64,000 bases of DNA from Streptomyces sp. AC1-42W (GCF_003248355.1 NZ_QKWY01000002.1:124001-188000), one strand, 5' to 3'. Shown: positions 7,295 through 16,130, numbered from the stretch's first letter. Notes: generated from the sequence alone by a model not told the origin. Numbers and translations are program-made.

Positions 7295-8212
7295 ATGGCA
7301 CCGCTGCGTATCGGCGCTCGCGCCTCATTGATGTCCCTGTCCCAGAGCGCGCCGATCCTGGCCGCGCTCGCCCCCGTTCCCACTCTCCTGCGGTCCTTCG
7401 CCGGGGAGGATGGCGACCGTGAGGTGAATCGAGCGGCGCTCAGCGAGGACGGTGTGTTCTCGCGGCAGATCGAGACAGCGCTTCTCGCCGGTGAGATCGA
7501 CGTTGCGGTGCACTGCCTCAAGGACGCCTCAGCGCACGATGTTCCGGGTCTTTCCATGGCTGCCTACCTGCACAGGGATGACCTCAGGGACTGTCTGGTG
7601 GCGCGCGACGCGGAGCTACGGCTTGACACACTGCCTCCGGGCGCGTGCGTTGGAACGGCCTCGGTACGTCGCATGGCCGCTCTGCGGGCATTCCGACCCG
7701 ACCTTGATGTTGTGCCCTTGCGTGGCCCGGTCAGTGACCGGCTGGGAGCTCTCTCCCGACACGAGGTGGACGCACTGATCCTTGCCGCCTGCTCCATGGA
7801 ACGGCTCGGCCTGAGCCATCGGATCAATGAACGGATTCATGCCGAGATCATTTGCCCGCCGCTCGGAGCGGCGATCATCGCGCTCCAGACGCGGGAGGGT
7901 GACAGCCGGACCCGCCGAATGATCTCGGGGCTCAACCACCCCGCGACGGAAATCGAGGCCGAGGCCGAACGCTTCGTGCTGCGACAACTGGGTGGGTTCT
8001 GCAACGCCCCACTCGCTGGGTACTGCACGACGAACGAAGCCACCACGACCACCTACACCGTCCGGGCTCGGTCATTCTCGGCGGACGGTGAAATGGCGAT
8101 CGACGTCCGCTCGACCGGCACGGACGCGAAGCGCACAGCCGCTGAGGTCTGCCGACGCCTGACCCGCCACAGCGCACTGAACCGGGCCGCCGGACAGGGC
8201 CTGGTCGGGTGA
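7295..8212 (+). CDS. Divergent hydroxymethylbilane synthase homologue 2
   Basis: A 305-residue HemC relative from ATG 7295, after AAAGGGGAACTTGAGA. It keeps the overall pattern: RIGARASLMSLSQ, FSRQIETALLAGEIDVAVHCLKD, GTASVRRMAALRAFRPDLDVVPLRG, and a C-terminal GGFCNAPLAG. The catalytic Asp (D77) is present, but HSxKD reads HCLKD. The cofactor Cys (C236) is displaced by one inserted residue (GGFC instead of GGC), and RGNV is RGPV. It is therefore a second, more diverged paralogue beside homologue 1 and may use a modified pyrrole or act as a partner subunit. Its last three codons and stop lie within the right copy of the 77-bp repeat. Confidence 0.82.
   Translation: MAPLRIGARASLMSLSQSAPILAALAPVPTLLRSFAGEDGDREVNRAALSEDGVFSRQIETALLAGEIDVAVHCLKDASAHDVPGLSMAAYLHRDDLRDCLVARDAELRLDTLPPGACVGTASVRRMAALRAFRPDLDVVPLRGPVSDRLGALSRHEVDALILAACSMERLGLSHRINERIHAEIICPPLGAAIIALQTREGDSRTRRMISGLNHPATEIEAEAERFVLRQLGGFCNAPLAGYCTTNEATTTTYTVRARSFSADGEMAIDVRSTGTDAKRTAAEVCRRLTRHSALNRAAGQGLVG
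8169..8200. repeat. 32-bp direct repeat, copy 1 (3' end of hemC-like gene 2)
   Basis: This segment (starting ACAGCGCACTGAACCGGGCC) recurs at 11647-11678 with two mismatches. In this copy it codes for the SALNRAAGQG tail of the second HemC homologue. The other copy follows the ABC permease, so the two copies bracket the decayed stretch and the ABC pair. Confidence 0.8.
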
Positions 8213-8280
8213 ACGGGTCACCCGAGGCGCTTGGCGTACTCCACGAGCCCGGCGAACCCCTGCCGGGACAGGACCAGGTG
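8204..8280. repeat. 77-bp direct repeat, right copy (truncated DUF397 3' end)
   Basis: Identical to 3466-3542. Read on the minus strand it encodes only the last 20 or so codons of a DUF397 protein, ending at stop 8211-8213. The sequence beyond 8280 is unrelated, so this is a gene fragment. It supplies the stop codon of the upstream HemC-like gene. Confidence 0.9.
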
Positions 8281-8300
8281 TACCGCCCGGTGTTTTGTGA

Positions 8301-8651
8301 CCTGCAGCGACGACGCCGGCCCGACCAAGGGCGACGGCCTGGCCGACAGCCACGAGATCGGCCCCCCACTCCTGCAGCGGCGAACTCCGGTTCTGGACCG
8401 AGGGCAGCCGCTCGGTCATGAGCCTCAAGGACACCGGTTCCAGCCGCTGGGTGAAGGCGGAGTACTACCGCGTGGCCCACTCGGGTACGAAGTTGACGCT
8501 GTGGAACAAGGACGGCCCGGGCGGTCCTTCCGACAACGACGGCAACACGGGCACTGTGGAGAGCGGGCGGCACTCCGAGGTCTACACAGCTCGCAGGACG
8601 GTTTTGCGCCACAACCTGCCTTATTGGCATACCAGTTGGTACTCCGACTGA
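8301..8651 (+). pseudogene. Decayed or unrecognised short reading frame
   Basis: The 479-bp gap between the island repeat and the ABC genes has no convincing intact gene. A frame open from 8301 and containing ATG 8418 ends at 8651. Its last 77 codons read like protein (WVKAEYYRVAHSGTKLTLWNKDG... then a DND run), but the part upstream of about 8360 makes protein sense only in another frame, which suggests a frameshifted remnant. Upstream of 8301 the frame is stopped. I do not recognise the family. It may be debris from insertion events marked by the flanking repeats. Confidence 0.4.
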
Positions 8652-8759
8652 CGTAGGTTCGATCGCATGGACTGACCGAGGGCCCGGCCGGCCCCTCGGT
8701 CAGGCGTGCGTTGTCGCCGCCGTCCACTTCGAGTGATCCCCCGACCAAGGGAGCTCCGC

Positions 8760-9446
8760 GTGACCGCATCCCCCGTACCTCCCGTCCTGCGACTGAGCGA
8801 GGTGGTCTACGGCGTATCCGGCCGAAGCCTGCTCGCCGGCGCCGACCTCACCGTCCCCGCGGGCGGTTCCGTCTCCGTGATGGGCCCCTCCGGAAGCGGG
8901 AAGTCCACCCTGCTGATGTGCGTCATGGGGCTGATCCGCCCACAGGCGGGGCGCGTCGAGGTCGTGGGACGGGACGTGACCCGGCTGTCCGCCCGGGCCC
9001 TTGCCGCCCACCGGCGGCGGCACGTCGGTATGGTCTTCCAGTTCGGCGAGCTTCTTCCAGAGCTCACCCCCGTGGAGAACGTGATGATCGCGAGTCTGCT
9101 GGCCGGCGACGCCGTCGCCGATGCCCGCTCCCGCGCCGAGTCGCTGCTCGGCCGCCTCGGGGTGCCCGAGGCCACCGCCACGCGGGACCTGTCGGGCGGT
9201 GAGAGGCAGCGCGTCGCCGTGGCTCGCGCCCTGGTCAACACGCCGGAACTGCTGCTGGCGGACGAGCCGACCGGCGCGTTGGACGGTGAACAGCGGGAAG
9301 CCGTGGCCGACCTGCTGTTCAGCACCCCGCGGGAACACGGGTGCGCCCTGGTGGTGGTGACGCACGACCCGATGGTGGCCGGGCGCGCCGACGTGCGACT
9401 GCACCTGCACGAGGGACGTCTGGTCCAGGCCCAGGAGGCGCGGTGA
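8760..9446 (+). CDS. ABC transporter ATP-binding protein (LolD/MacB type)
   Basis: A 228-residue ATPase from GTG 8760, preceded by AAGGGAG. It has Walker A GPSGSGKST, Q-loop VFQFGELLPELTPVENV, signature LSGGERQRVAVARALV, Walker B LLLADEPTGALD and the H-loop VTHD. The fold and the short linker match the MacB/LolD/FtsE class that powers FtsX-like permeases. It overlaps the permease start by four bases (GTGA). The pair lies between two copies of a 32-bp repeat. Cargo is unknown; export of a product of the neighbouring hem-like island is an inference. Confidence 0.9.
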   Translation: MTASPVPPVLRLSEVVYGVSGRSLLAGADLTVPAGGSVSVMGPSGSGKSTLLMCVMGLIRPQAGRVEVVGRDVTRLSARALAAHRRRHVGMVFQFGELLPELTPVENVMIASLLAGDAVADARSRAESLLGRLGVPEATATRDLSGGERQRVAVARALVNTPELLLADEPTGALDGEQREAVADLLFSTPREHGCALVVVTHDPMVAGRADVRLHLHEGRLVQAQEAR

Positions 9447-11605
9447 ACGGCGGGCTGCGGCGTCGGCTCCTGCGCATGGGACGCGCCGCGTCCCGGTCGG
9501 CGGAAGCGGGCCGCATCCGCTACTTCGCGCTGTTCGCCGCCACCGCTGTGGCGACCCTCGCCGTCTGCGTATTCATCCTCGCTCTCTCCTCTTTCGACGG
9601 TCGCGCCGAGCGCAGTCAGGCCCGCTGGCCGCAAGTCACCGACACGGGTTCCGCCACGCTGCTGTGGCGGGCGACGCTGGCGAGCGTCGAGGATCGCCAG
9701 TACGACGTGGTGTACATCGAACCCCTCACGCCCGACGCACCTCTGCCGCCCGGCCTGAGTCGGTGGCCGCAGCCCGGTGAGGCAGTGCTCTCTCCCGCCC
9801 TGAAGGCAGCCGGTCCTCAGGTGCGCGAGGAGTACGGCCGAGTCGAGGGCACCATCGCCGAGGACGGCTTGGAGTCGCCGAGCGAGTATTTCGCGTATGT
9901 ACGGCCGACGGCCGAACGGCTGGACCCGGAGGGGATGACCAAGGCTTCGGGATTCGGTGTCTCCTGGACACCGTCGCTCGGGGAGCACATGTACAACTTC
10001 GGTTCCAAGGAGTTCCACTGGGCCTATCTGGCGTTGGTGGGCCTTCCCGCCGGGCTGTTCGTCGTGATCGCCGCCCGGGTCGGCGCCGCGGCCCGGGATC
10101 GCCGGACCGCCGTCCTGACGGCGCTGGGCGCTTCCGGCGGTGCCCGAGCCTGGTTCACGGTGGGCGAGGCGGTGCTGCCTGTGGCCCTCGGTGCTTCGGT
10201 GGCGGCCGTGGCCGTCGCTCCCGTGCTCCTCACGGACATACCCCTGCCCGCCGTCGACTTCGTGCTGTACGTGCCCGACACCCGCGCCGCGCTCCCCGCG
10301 CTCGTGAGCGGTGTGCTGGGCACACCACTCGCCGTGCTGGCCGCCGTGGTGCTGCTCCAGCCGCGATACCGGCCAGGAGCCTCGACGCGGCCAGTGGCCG
10401 CCAAGCGGCGCCGCGAGTGGATGCTGTGGCTGTTTCCGGTGGCGCTCTTCGGCACGGTGCGGGGCACCGAGCTGGCGCCGTACGACCTGCGCCTGCCCGT
10501 TCTCGCGGCCGGCAGCGTGATCACGATCGCGCTGCTGCCCGGGGTGGCTGGTGCGGTGGTGTCGGCGGCCGGACCCACGCTGGCCAGGTTCGGTGCCGCG
10601 CGGGGCCGGGTGGGGATGCTGGTCGCGGGCCGGCGCCTGGCGGTGGGCGCGCGCCCGGTCGCGCGACTGGTGGCGGCGGTGGTGGTCGCGGTCGGTCTCG
10701 CCGCTCAGGGACAGATCGCGATCAGTCTGTTCACGGACATCAGCGACCGGGTCGAGGCGGTGGAGGAACACCTAGGCACCAGCGTGGTGCGGGTCTCCAC
10801 GACGCTGTCGACGACCACTGCCGACGTGGCGGCCTTCGAACGGGACCTGGGGACGGGGGTGTACGCCCTGGCCGTGACGAGGGATCCCCGCTCGGGACGG
10901 CTCGATCTCGTCGCGGGCTGCCCGGTGTGGCGGGACCTGGGCGCGAAGTGCCCTGCTGGAGGCTCTGCCGAACTGCGTACCCGCCATACGGGTCTGGCTC
11001 GGGCCGCAGAGTTGGAGCGGTCGGTCGGGGTGCGTCTGCGAGCTCGCACAGGAGACGTGACCGAGACCGTGCGGACGTCCGAGGAACCGGCCCTGGTGGT
11101 CCTGGCGGAGGACGGGCGGCAGTTGTCGTTGCCACGGGTGCACCGGAGCGCCAACGCACATCTGGCCATGGCAACGGACGTTCAGGTGTTCGCGATGGCA
11201 GGCAGCCTCGGTGGCAGCGGCGAGGGCATTGCGGCTGGACGGTGGCTGGAGCTGTTCTCCGTGGCGGGTGTGCTGGTGATCGTGGTCGTGGCCGGGATCG
11301 GCGCGGTGGCGCAGTTCGTCCGGACGGGCCGCGAACTGGGCCCTGTCTCGGTGCTGAGCGGCAACGGCCGCGTGTACTACGAGGTCTCCGTCTGGTCCCT
11401 GCTCGTACCGACCGCGTTCGCCGTGTGTGCCGCCGTCGCTGTCACCTGGTACGTGACGACCCCGTTGATGGCGGACTCCGCCGACCGCCTGTCCGCACTG
11501 TCGGCGGTGGGAGCGGCAGGGCTGGCGTGCGCGGCGGCGATGGCCTGGTGGGGCGCCCGGACGGCGTCCGCGGCGGGGCTGGTCTGGCGCCCGCGCAACG
11601 AATGA
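9443..11605 (+). CDS. FtsX-like ABC transporter permease
   Basis: A 720-residue membrane protein from GTG 9443. It has an N-terminal membrane segment (about residues 24-46), then an extracytoplasmic region of about 160 residues. A three-helix block follows (AYLALVGLPAGLFVVIAARVG to LAVLAAVVLLQP), then further helices and a second large extracytoplasmic region (about 460-620). The final FtsX-type block runs from WLELFSVAGVLVIVVVAGIG to GAAGLACAAAMAWW. This two-block layout is typical of actinobacterial FtsX-like permeases, which move lipids, peptides or antibiotics using a MacB-type ATPase. It is translationally coupled to that ATPase. Confidence 0.85.
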   Translation: MNGGLRRRLLRMGRAASRSAEAGRIRYFALFAATAVATLAVCVFILALSSFDGRAERSQARWPQVTDTGSATLLWRATLASVEDRQYDVVYIEPLTPDAPLPPGLSRWPQPGEAVLSPALKAAGPQVREEYGRVEGTIAEDGLESPSEYFAYVRPTAERLDPEGMTKASGFGVSWTPSLGEHMYNFGSKEFHWAYLALVGLPAGLFVVIAARVGAAARDRRTAVLTALGASGGARAWFTVGEAVLPVALGASVAAVAVAPVLLTDIPLPAVDFVLYVPDTRAALPALVSGVLGTPLAVLAAVVLLQPRYRPGASTRPVAAKRRREWMLWLFPVALFGTVRGTELAPYDLRLPVLAAGSVITIALLPGVAGAVVSAAGPTLARFGAARGRVGMLVAGRRLAVGARPVARLVAAVVVAVGLAAQGQIAISLFTDISDRVEAVEEHLGTSVVRVSTTLSTTTADVAAFERDLGTGVYALAVTRDPRSGRLDLVAGCPVWRDLGAKCPAGGSAELRTRHTGLARAAELERSVGVRLRARTGDVTETVRTSEEPALVVLAEDGRQLSLPRVHRSANAHLAMATDVQVFAMAGSLGGSGEGIAAGRWLELFSVAGVLVIVVVAGIGAVAQFVRTGRELGPVSVLSGNGRVYYEVSVWSLLVPTAFAVCAAVAVTWYVTTPLMADSADRLSALSAVGAAGLACAAAMAWWGARTASAAGLVWRPRNE

Positions 11606-11646
11606 CGCGAAGCGTCGTGAACGGCCACAAGGCTGCGGGCTCACGG

Positions 11647-11678
11647 ACAGCGCACTGAACCGGGCCGTCGGCCAGGGC
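11647..11678. repeat. 32-bp direct repeat, copy 2
   Basis: It matches 8169-8200 in 30 of 32 positions and the same orientation. Here it is noncoding, between the permease stop (11605) and the end of the methyltransferase gene (11710). It looks like a stray piece of a hemC-like 3' end, so the ABC pair may have arrived by recombination at this sequence. Confidence 0.75.
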
Positions 11679-11709
11679 GCCGGCCCGGGAGGGGGGCTCT
11701 CGCGGGACG

Positions 11710-12450
11710 CTACGGCTTGTGGGTCACCCAGAGCATTTCCGCCGGCCAGTGGTGGGCCCAGTCCGGCGGGTCGGTCGGGTTGTAGCCGTTGAGCGTCGCG
11801 GCGTCGGGGCGGGGTTCGATGAGGTCGTCGATGACGAGGCCCGCGCCGCGCAGGACCCTGACCCAGTCGCCGTAGGTGAGCTGGTAGCTGGTCGCGCCCT
11901 CGTCCTCGGCGATGGCGTCCAGGCCGAAGTAGGGCTTCTGGAGCGTGGTGGTGACGCGCTCCGCGGCCTCGTCGTAGCAGGTCTCGAACCAGGGGGCGGC
12001 GACGTTGAACACCAGGCGCCCGCCCGGAGCGAGAACCCGCGCGGTCTGCGGCACCGCCAGCCGCGCGGGCGCCCAGCTGAGGCCGCCGAAGTCGCAGAAG
12101 ACCAGGTCGAAGGCGTGGTCGGCGAACGGCAGCTGTTCGGCGGCGCCCTGCACCAGCGCGTACCGGTCGGCTCCCATCGCCCCGGCCGCCGCCGCGAGCT
12201 GGGCCTCGGACAGGTCCATCCCGACCACGGTCGCGCCCTCGGCGGCGAGCGACCGGGACCACTGGCCGGCGCCGCAGCCGAGTTCCAGGACGCGCTTGCC
12301 GGTGACGTCGCCCAGCGCCCCCAGCTCCGCGTCGGGGATCGAGTACATGCCCCACAGCCGGGGCGAGGCGCCGATCTGCGGATCGTGCCGTCGCTGGTAG
12401 GCGCCGCTGATCCTGTTCCAGAGCCGCCGGTTGGCGGGGATGCTGTCCAC
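11710..12450 (-). CDS. Class I SAM-dependent methyltransferase
   Basis: A 246-residue protein, start GTG 12450 (VDSIPANRRLWNRIS). Motif I is VLELGCGAGQWS, followed by VVGMDLSEAQL, VQGAAEQLPFADHAFDLVFCDFG and RVLAPGGRLVFN. These are the standard motifs of the Methyltransf_11 family. The N-terminal RRLWNRISGAYQRRHDP is typical of actinobacterial members of unknown substrate. The frame stays open upstream but without domain sense. It is transcribed away from the glycosyltransferase operon, with 129 bp between the two starts. Confidence 0.85.
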   Translation of the reverse strand: MDSIPANRRLWNRISGAYQRRHDPQIGASPRLWGMYSIPDAELGALGDVTGKRVLELGCGAGQWSRSLAAEGATVVGMDLSEAQLAAAAGAMGADRYALVQGAAEQLPFADHAFDLVFCDFGGLSWAPARLAVPQTARVLAPGGRLVFNVAAPWFETCYDEAAERVTTTLQKPYFGLDAIAEDEGATSYQLTYGDWVRVLRGAGLVIDDLIEPRPDAATLNGYNPTDPPDWAHHWPAEMLWVTHKP

Positions 12451-12579
12451 CCGCAGACTCCAGCACCGCCCGCCGGAAGCCGTCAAACCCCTTTCCTCCG
12501 TCCGGGCCGTGAGCCGCTCACAGGCCCACCACAGGTCTGGCACACGCTCGTGACAGGGCCGTTGGCGACGGTCGACGGC

Positions 12580-13914
12580 ATGCGAACAGAGACCCCTTGG
12601 AGCGCCCTGCCGGCCAGGGACCACCTCCTGGCCGGAGCGGGCGCGGCCGGAGCGCCCGGTGCGGCGGGTGTGCCCGTGCTCGATGTGGTGGTACCCGTTT
12701 ACAACGAGGAGAAGGACCTCGAACCGTGCGTGCTGCGGCTGCACGAGCATCTCGCGCGCACCTTCCCGTACGCCTTCCGGATCACCGTCGCAGACAACGC
12801 CAGCACCGACCGGACGCCCGAGGTGGCGGAGCGGCTGGCGCGGTCGTTGCCGGGGGTGCGGTCGTTCCGGCTGGAGGAGAAGGGGCGCGGGCGGGCGCTG
12901 CGTACCGTGTGGACGGGCTCGGACGCGCCGGTGCTCGCGTACATGGACGTGGATCTGTCCACCGACCTCAACGCGCTGCTGCCGCTGGTCGCGCCGCTGA
13001 TCTCCGGCCACTCGGACCTCGCCATCGGCTCCCGGCTCGCGCGCAGTTCGCGGGTGGTGCGCGGGACGAAGCGGGAGTTCATCTCGCGGGCCTACAACAT
13101 CATCCTGCGGTCCTCGCTGGCCGCCCGGTTCAGCGACGCGCAGTGCGGGTTCAAGGCGATCCGGCGCGAGGTCGCGCAGCGGCTGCTGCCCATGGTCGAG
13201 GACACCGGCTGGTTCTTCGACACCGAGATGCTGGTGCTCGCCGAGCGGGCCGGGCTGCGCATCCACGAGGTGCCCGTCGACTGGGTCGACGACCCCGACT
13301 CCACGGTCCACATCGTGCGCACCGCCACCGAGGACCTCAAGGGCGTGTGGCGGGTGGGCCGCGCGCTGGCCGTGGGCGCGCTGCCGCTCGACCGGCTGGC
13401 CCGGCCCTTCGGGGACGACCCGCGCGACCGGGCGATCGGCGGGGTACCCGGCGGCCTGGCCCGCCAGCTCGTCGGCTTCTGCGTCGTGGGCGCCCTGTCC
13501 ACGCTGTTCTATCTGGCCCTGTACTCCCTCTTCCGGCTCGGCGCCGGGCCCCAGCTCGCCAACGGCGCCGCGCTGCTGGTCTCGGCCGTCGCCAACACGG
13601 CCGCGAACCGGAGGCTCACCTTCGGCGTACGCGGCCGGGGCGGCGCCGTCCGCCACCAGGCGCAGGGTCTCGTGGTCTTCGCCATCGGCCTCGCCCTGAC
13701 CAGCGGCTCGCTGGCGGCCCTGGGCGCCGCCTCTGGCTCGCCCTCGCACAGCACCGAACTCGCCGTCCTGGTCGCGGCCAACCTCGCGGCGACGGTGCTG
13801 CGGTTCCTGCTGTTCCGCGCCTGGGTCTTCCCGGACCGCGACCGCGACCGCGACCGCGGAAACCCCGAGCCGCCCGCCCGGACCCCCCACGACGACCCGA
13901 GGAACGACCGATGA
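12580..13914 (+). CDS. Bifunctional family 2 glycosyltransferase / GtrA-like flippase-type protein
   Basis: A 444-residue protein from ATG 12580. The N-terminal GT-A domain (about 30-260) has VVVPVYNEEKDLEPCV, DNASTDRTPEVAE and the metal-binding AYMDVDLSTD, as in dolichyl-phosphate mannose/glucose synthase-like enzymes. The C-terminal GtrA domain (about 295-420) has four predicted membrane helices (LVGFCVVGALSTLFYLALY, the AVANTAANRRLTFG motif, and two more). The end is a charged DRDRDR tail. This fusion makes a polyprenyl-phosphate sugar and helps move it across the membrane. It overlaps the next gene by ATGA, so that membrane glycosyltransferase is the likely user. Confidence 0.9.
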   Translation: MRTETPWSALPARDHLLAGAGAAGAPGAAGVPVLDVVVPVYNEEKDLEPCVLRLHEHLARTFPYAFRITVADNASTDRTPEVAERLARSLPGVRSFRLEEKGRGRALRTVWTGSDAPVLAYMDVDLSTDLNALLPLVAPLISGHSDLAIGSRLARSSRVVRGTKREFISRAYNIILRSSLAARFSDAQCGFKAIRREVAQRLLPMVEDTGWFFDTEMLVLAERAGLRIHEVPVDWVDDPDSTVHIVRTATEDLKGVWRVGRALAVGALPLDRLARPFGDDPRDRAIGGVPGGLARQLVGFCVVGALSTLFYLALYSLFRLGAGPQLANGAALLVSAVANTAANRRLTFGVRGRGGAVRHQAQGLVVFAIGLALTSGSLAALGAASGSPSHSTELAVLVAANLAATVLRFLLFRAWVFPDRDRDRDRGNPEPPARTPHDDPRNDR

Positions 13915-16130
13915 CCACGTTCAACCCCGTCCACGCCCCCGCGCGGGCCGGTGCCTCGCTGCTCCGCCGTGTCCGGCGCGGGCGGCCGGGCGACGCCCCG
14001 TGGGTGCGGCCCGCGTTCCTCGCCCTGCTGCTCGTGATCACGCCGGCCTACCTCTGGAACCTCAGCGCCTCCGGCTACGCCAACTCCTTCTACTCCGCCG
14101 CCGCGCAGGCCGGCGGCAGCAGCTGGAAGGCGTTCTTCTTCGGTTCGCTGGACGCGGCCAACGCCATCACCGTGGACAAGCCCCCGGCCGCCCTGTGGCC
14201 CATGGCCCTGTCGGTGCGGATCTTCGGGCTCGGTTCCTGGGCGATCCTGGCCCCGCAGGTGCTGATGGGCACGGCGACGGCCGGGGTGCTGTACGCGGCC
14301 GTGCGGTGCCGGTTCAGCGCGGCGGCCGGGCTGATCACCATGGCGGTGTTCGCGCTGACGCCCGTGGCCGCGCTGATGTTCCGCTTCAACAACCCGGACG
14401 CGCTGCTCGCCCTGCTGATGACGGTCACCGTCTACTGCGTGCTGCGCGCGCTGGAGCGGGGCCGCGCGAAGTGGCTGGTGTGGGCGGGCGTCGCGGTCGG
14501 TCTCGCGTTCCTGACCAAGACCCTCCAGGCGTTCCTGATCCTGCCGCCGCTTGCGGTGCTGTACGCGGTGTGCGCGCCGGTCCCCGTACGCAGGAGGTTC
14601 GGGCAGCTCGGGCTGTCGGCGCTCGCCGTGCTCGTCTCGGGCGGCTGGTGGGTGGCGGTCGTCGAGCTGTGGCCCGCCTCCTCGCGCCCGTACATCGGCG
14701 GTTCGCAGCACAACTCGTTCCTGGAGCTGACCTTCGGCTACAACGGCCTCGGCCGGCTCAACGGCGAGGAGACCGGCAGCGTCGGCGGGGGCGGAGGCGG
14801 CCGGGGCGGCGGCGGTCAGTGGGGCGAGACCGGCATCGGCCGGATGTTCAACGCGGAGATCGGCGCCCAGATCTCCTGGCTGCTGCCCGCCGCCCTGATC
14901 CTGCTCGCCGCGGGCCTGTGGCTGACCCGGCGGGCGGGCCGTACGGACACGGCGCGGGCGGCCTTCGTCGCCTGGGGCGGCTCGCTGCTGATGACGGCCA
15001 CCGTGTTCAGCTTCATGGCCGGGATCTTCCACCAGTACTACACGGTGGCCCTGGCCCCCTGTCTCGCGGCGCTGATCGGCATGGGCGTCACGGTGCTGTG
15101 GGAGGAGCGGGCGCGCTGGTGGGCGGGCGCCGTGCTGGCGGTGACGGTCGCGGTGACGGCGTACTGGGCGTACGTGCTGCTGGGCCGGACCCCGGACTAC
15201 CAGCCGTGGCTGCGTACGGCGGTGCTCGTCACCGGGCTCGTGGCGGCGGCGGGCCTGGCGCTCGCGGCCCGGCTGGGGCGGTCGCTGGTGTCGGCCGTCG
15301 CGGTGCTGGGCCTGGCGGCGTCGCTCGCCGGGCCGGCCGCGTACACCGTGAGCACGCTGGACACGGGCCACCAGGGCTCGATCGTCACGGCGGGCCCGTC
15401 CGGCGCCGGCATGGGCGGACCGGGCGGCGGTGGCCGGGGCGGACGGCCCGGCGGAGGCGGTCCGGACGGCTCCCCCGGCGGCATGCGGCCCCCGGGCGCG
15501 CAGGGCACGAACCAGCAGGGCACCAACCCGCAGGGCACGAACCAGCCGGGCAACCCCATGGGCCAACCGCCCACCGGCACCCCGCCCGGCCAGAACACCG
15601 GCCAAGGCACCGGCCAAGGCACCGGCCAAGGCACCGGCCAGAACGACGGCCAGAACGACGGCCAGAACCAGGGCACCCGCCGCCTCCCCTTCGGCACCGG
15701 CGAGCGCGGTGGACCCGGTGGCATGGGCGGTGGCATGGGCGGCCTGCTCAACGGCGCCTCCGTCGGCGCCGAGGCCAAGGCGCTCCTGGAGGCGGACGCC
15801 GACGACTACACCTGGGCGGCCGCCGCCATCGGCTCGCAGAACGCGGCCAGCTACCAACTCGCCACCGAGAAGCCCGTCATGGCGATCGGCGGCTTCAACG
15901 GAAGCGACCCGTCCCCGACGCTCGCGCAGTTCAAGAAGTACGTCGAGGACGGCCGCGTCCACTACTTCGTCGCGGGCGGCGGAATGGGCGGCGGAATGGG
16001 TGGCGGCGGCATGGGCGGCAGCGGCGCCGCCTCGCGGATCTCCGCCTGGGTGACGGAGAACTTCACCGAGGTGACGGCGGGCGGCGCCACCTTCTACGAC
16101 CTGACCCGGCCGAAGGCGGCGACCGGCTGA
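13911..16130 (+). CDS. ArnT/PMT-type membrane glycosyltransferase (GT39/GT83-like)
   Basis: A 739-residue polytopic protein from ATG 13911. The first loop after membrane segment 1 has the acidic/Lys cluster SLDAANAITVDKPPAALW typical of ArnT-type enzymes, which transfer sugars from polyprenyl phosphate on the outer face. About 11 hydrophobic helices follow. A long Gly-rich extracytoplasmic region contains GGGGGRGGGGQ around residue 290 and a low-complexity Gly/Gln/Asn stretch around residues 490-610, before a final globular domain (MGGLLNGASVGAEAKALLEADADDYTWAAAAIG). Such tails are common in actinobacterial members. It works with the upstream GT2/GtrA protein. Confidence 0.88.
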   Translation: MTTFNPVHAPARAGASLLRRVRRGRPGDAPWVRPAFLALLLVITPAYLWNLSASGYANSFYSAAAQAGGSSWKAFFFGSLDAANAITVDKPPAALWPMALSVRIFGLGSWAILAPQVLMGTATAGVLYAAVRCRFSAAAGLITMAVFALTPVAALMFRFNNPDALLALLMTVTVYCVLRALERGRAKWLVWAGVAVGLAFLTKTLQAFLILPPLAVLYAVCAPVPVRRRFGQLGLSALAVLVSGGWWVAVVELWPASSRPYIGGSQHNSFLELTFGYNGLGRLNGEETGSVGGGGGGRGGGGQWGETGIGRMFNAEIGAQISWLLPAALILLAAGLWLTRRAGRTDTARAAFVAWGGSLLMTATVFSFMAGIFHQYYTVALAPCLAALIGMGVTVLWEERARWWAGAVLAVTVAVTAYWAYVLLGRTPDYQPWLRTAVLVTGLVAAAGLALAARLGRSLVSAVAVLGLAASLAGPAAYTVSTLDTGHQGSIVTAGPSGAGMGGPGGGGRGGRPGGGGPDGSPGGMRPPGAQGTNQQGTNPQGTNQPGNPMGQPPTGTPPGQNTGQGTGQGTGQGTGQNDGQNDGQNQGTRRLPFGTGERGGPGGMGGGMGGLLNGASVGAEAKALLEADADDYTWAAAAIGSQNAASYQLATEKPVMAIGGFNGSDPSPTLAQFKKYVEDGRVHYFVAGGGMGGGMGGGGMGGSGAASRISAWVTENFTEVTAGGATFYDLTRPKAATG
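15600..15670 (+). repeat. Coding tandem repeat (Gln/Gly/Thr/Asn units)
   Basis: Within the glycosyltransferase gene a 12-base unit, GGCCAAGGCACC, is repeated three times, then the variant GGCCAGAACGAC twice, then one more partial unit. It encodes GQGT and GQND repeats in an extracytoplasmic linker. Such a tract may vary in copy number between strains. Confidence 0.85.

Noticed and set aside
5345..8212. The hem-like genes as the cell's ordinary heme pathway
   Set aside because: The HemB homologue lacks both catalytic lysines, there are two HemC types, and hemA, hemL, hemD and hemE are absent nearby. The repeats and lower GC point to an accessory island.
3466..8280. An integrative conjugative element or prophage
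   Set aside because: No integrase, excisionase, replication or transfer gene lies between the repeats; only the repeat pattern is att-like.
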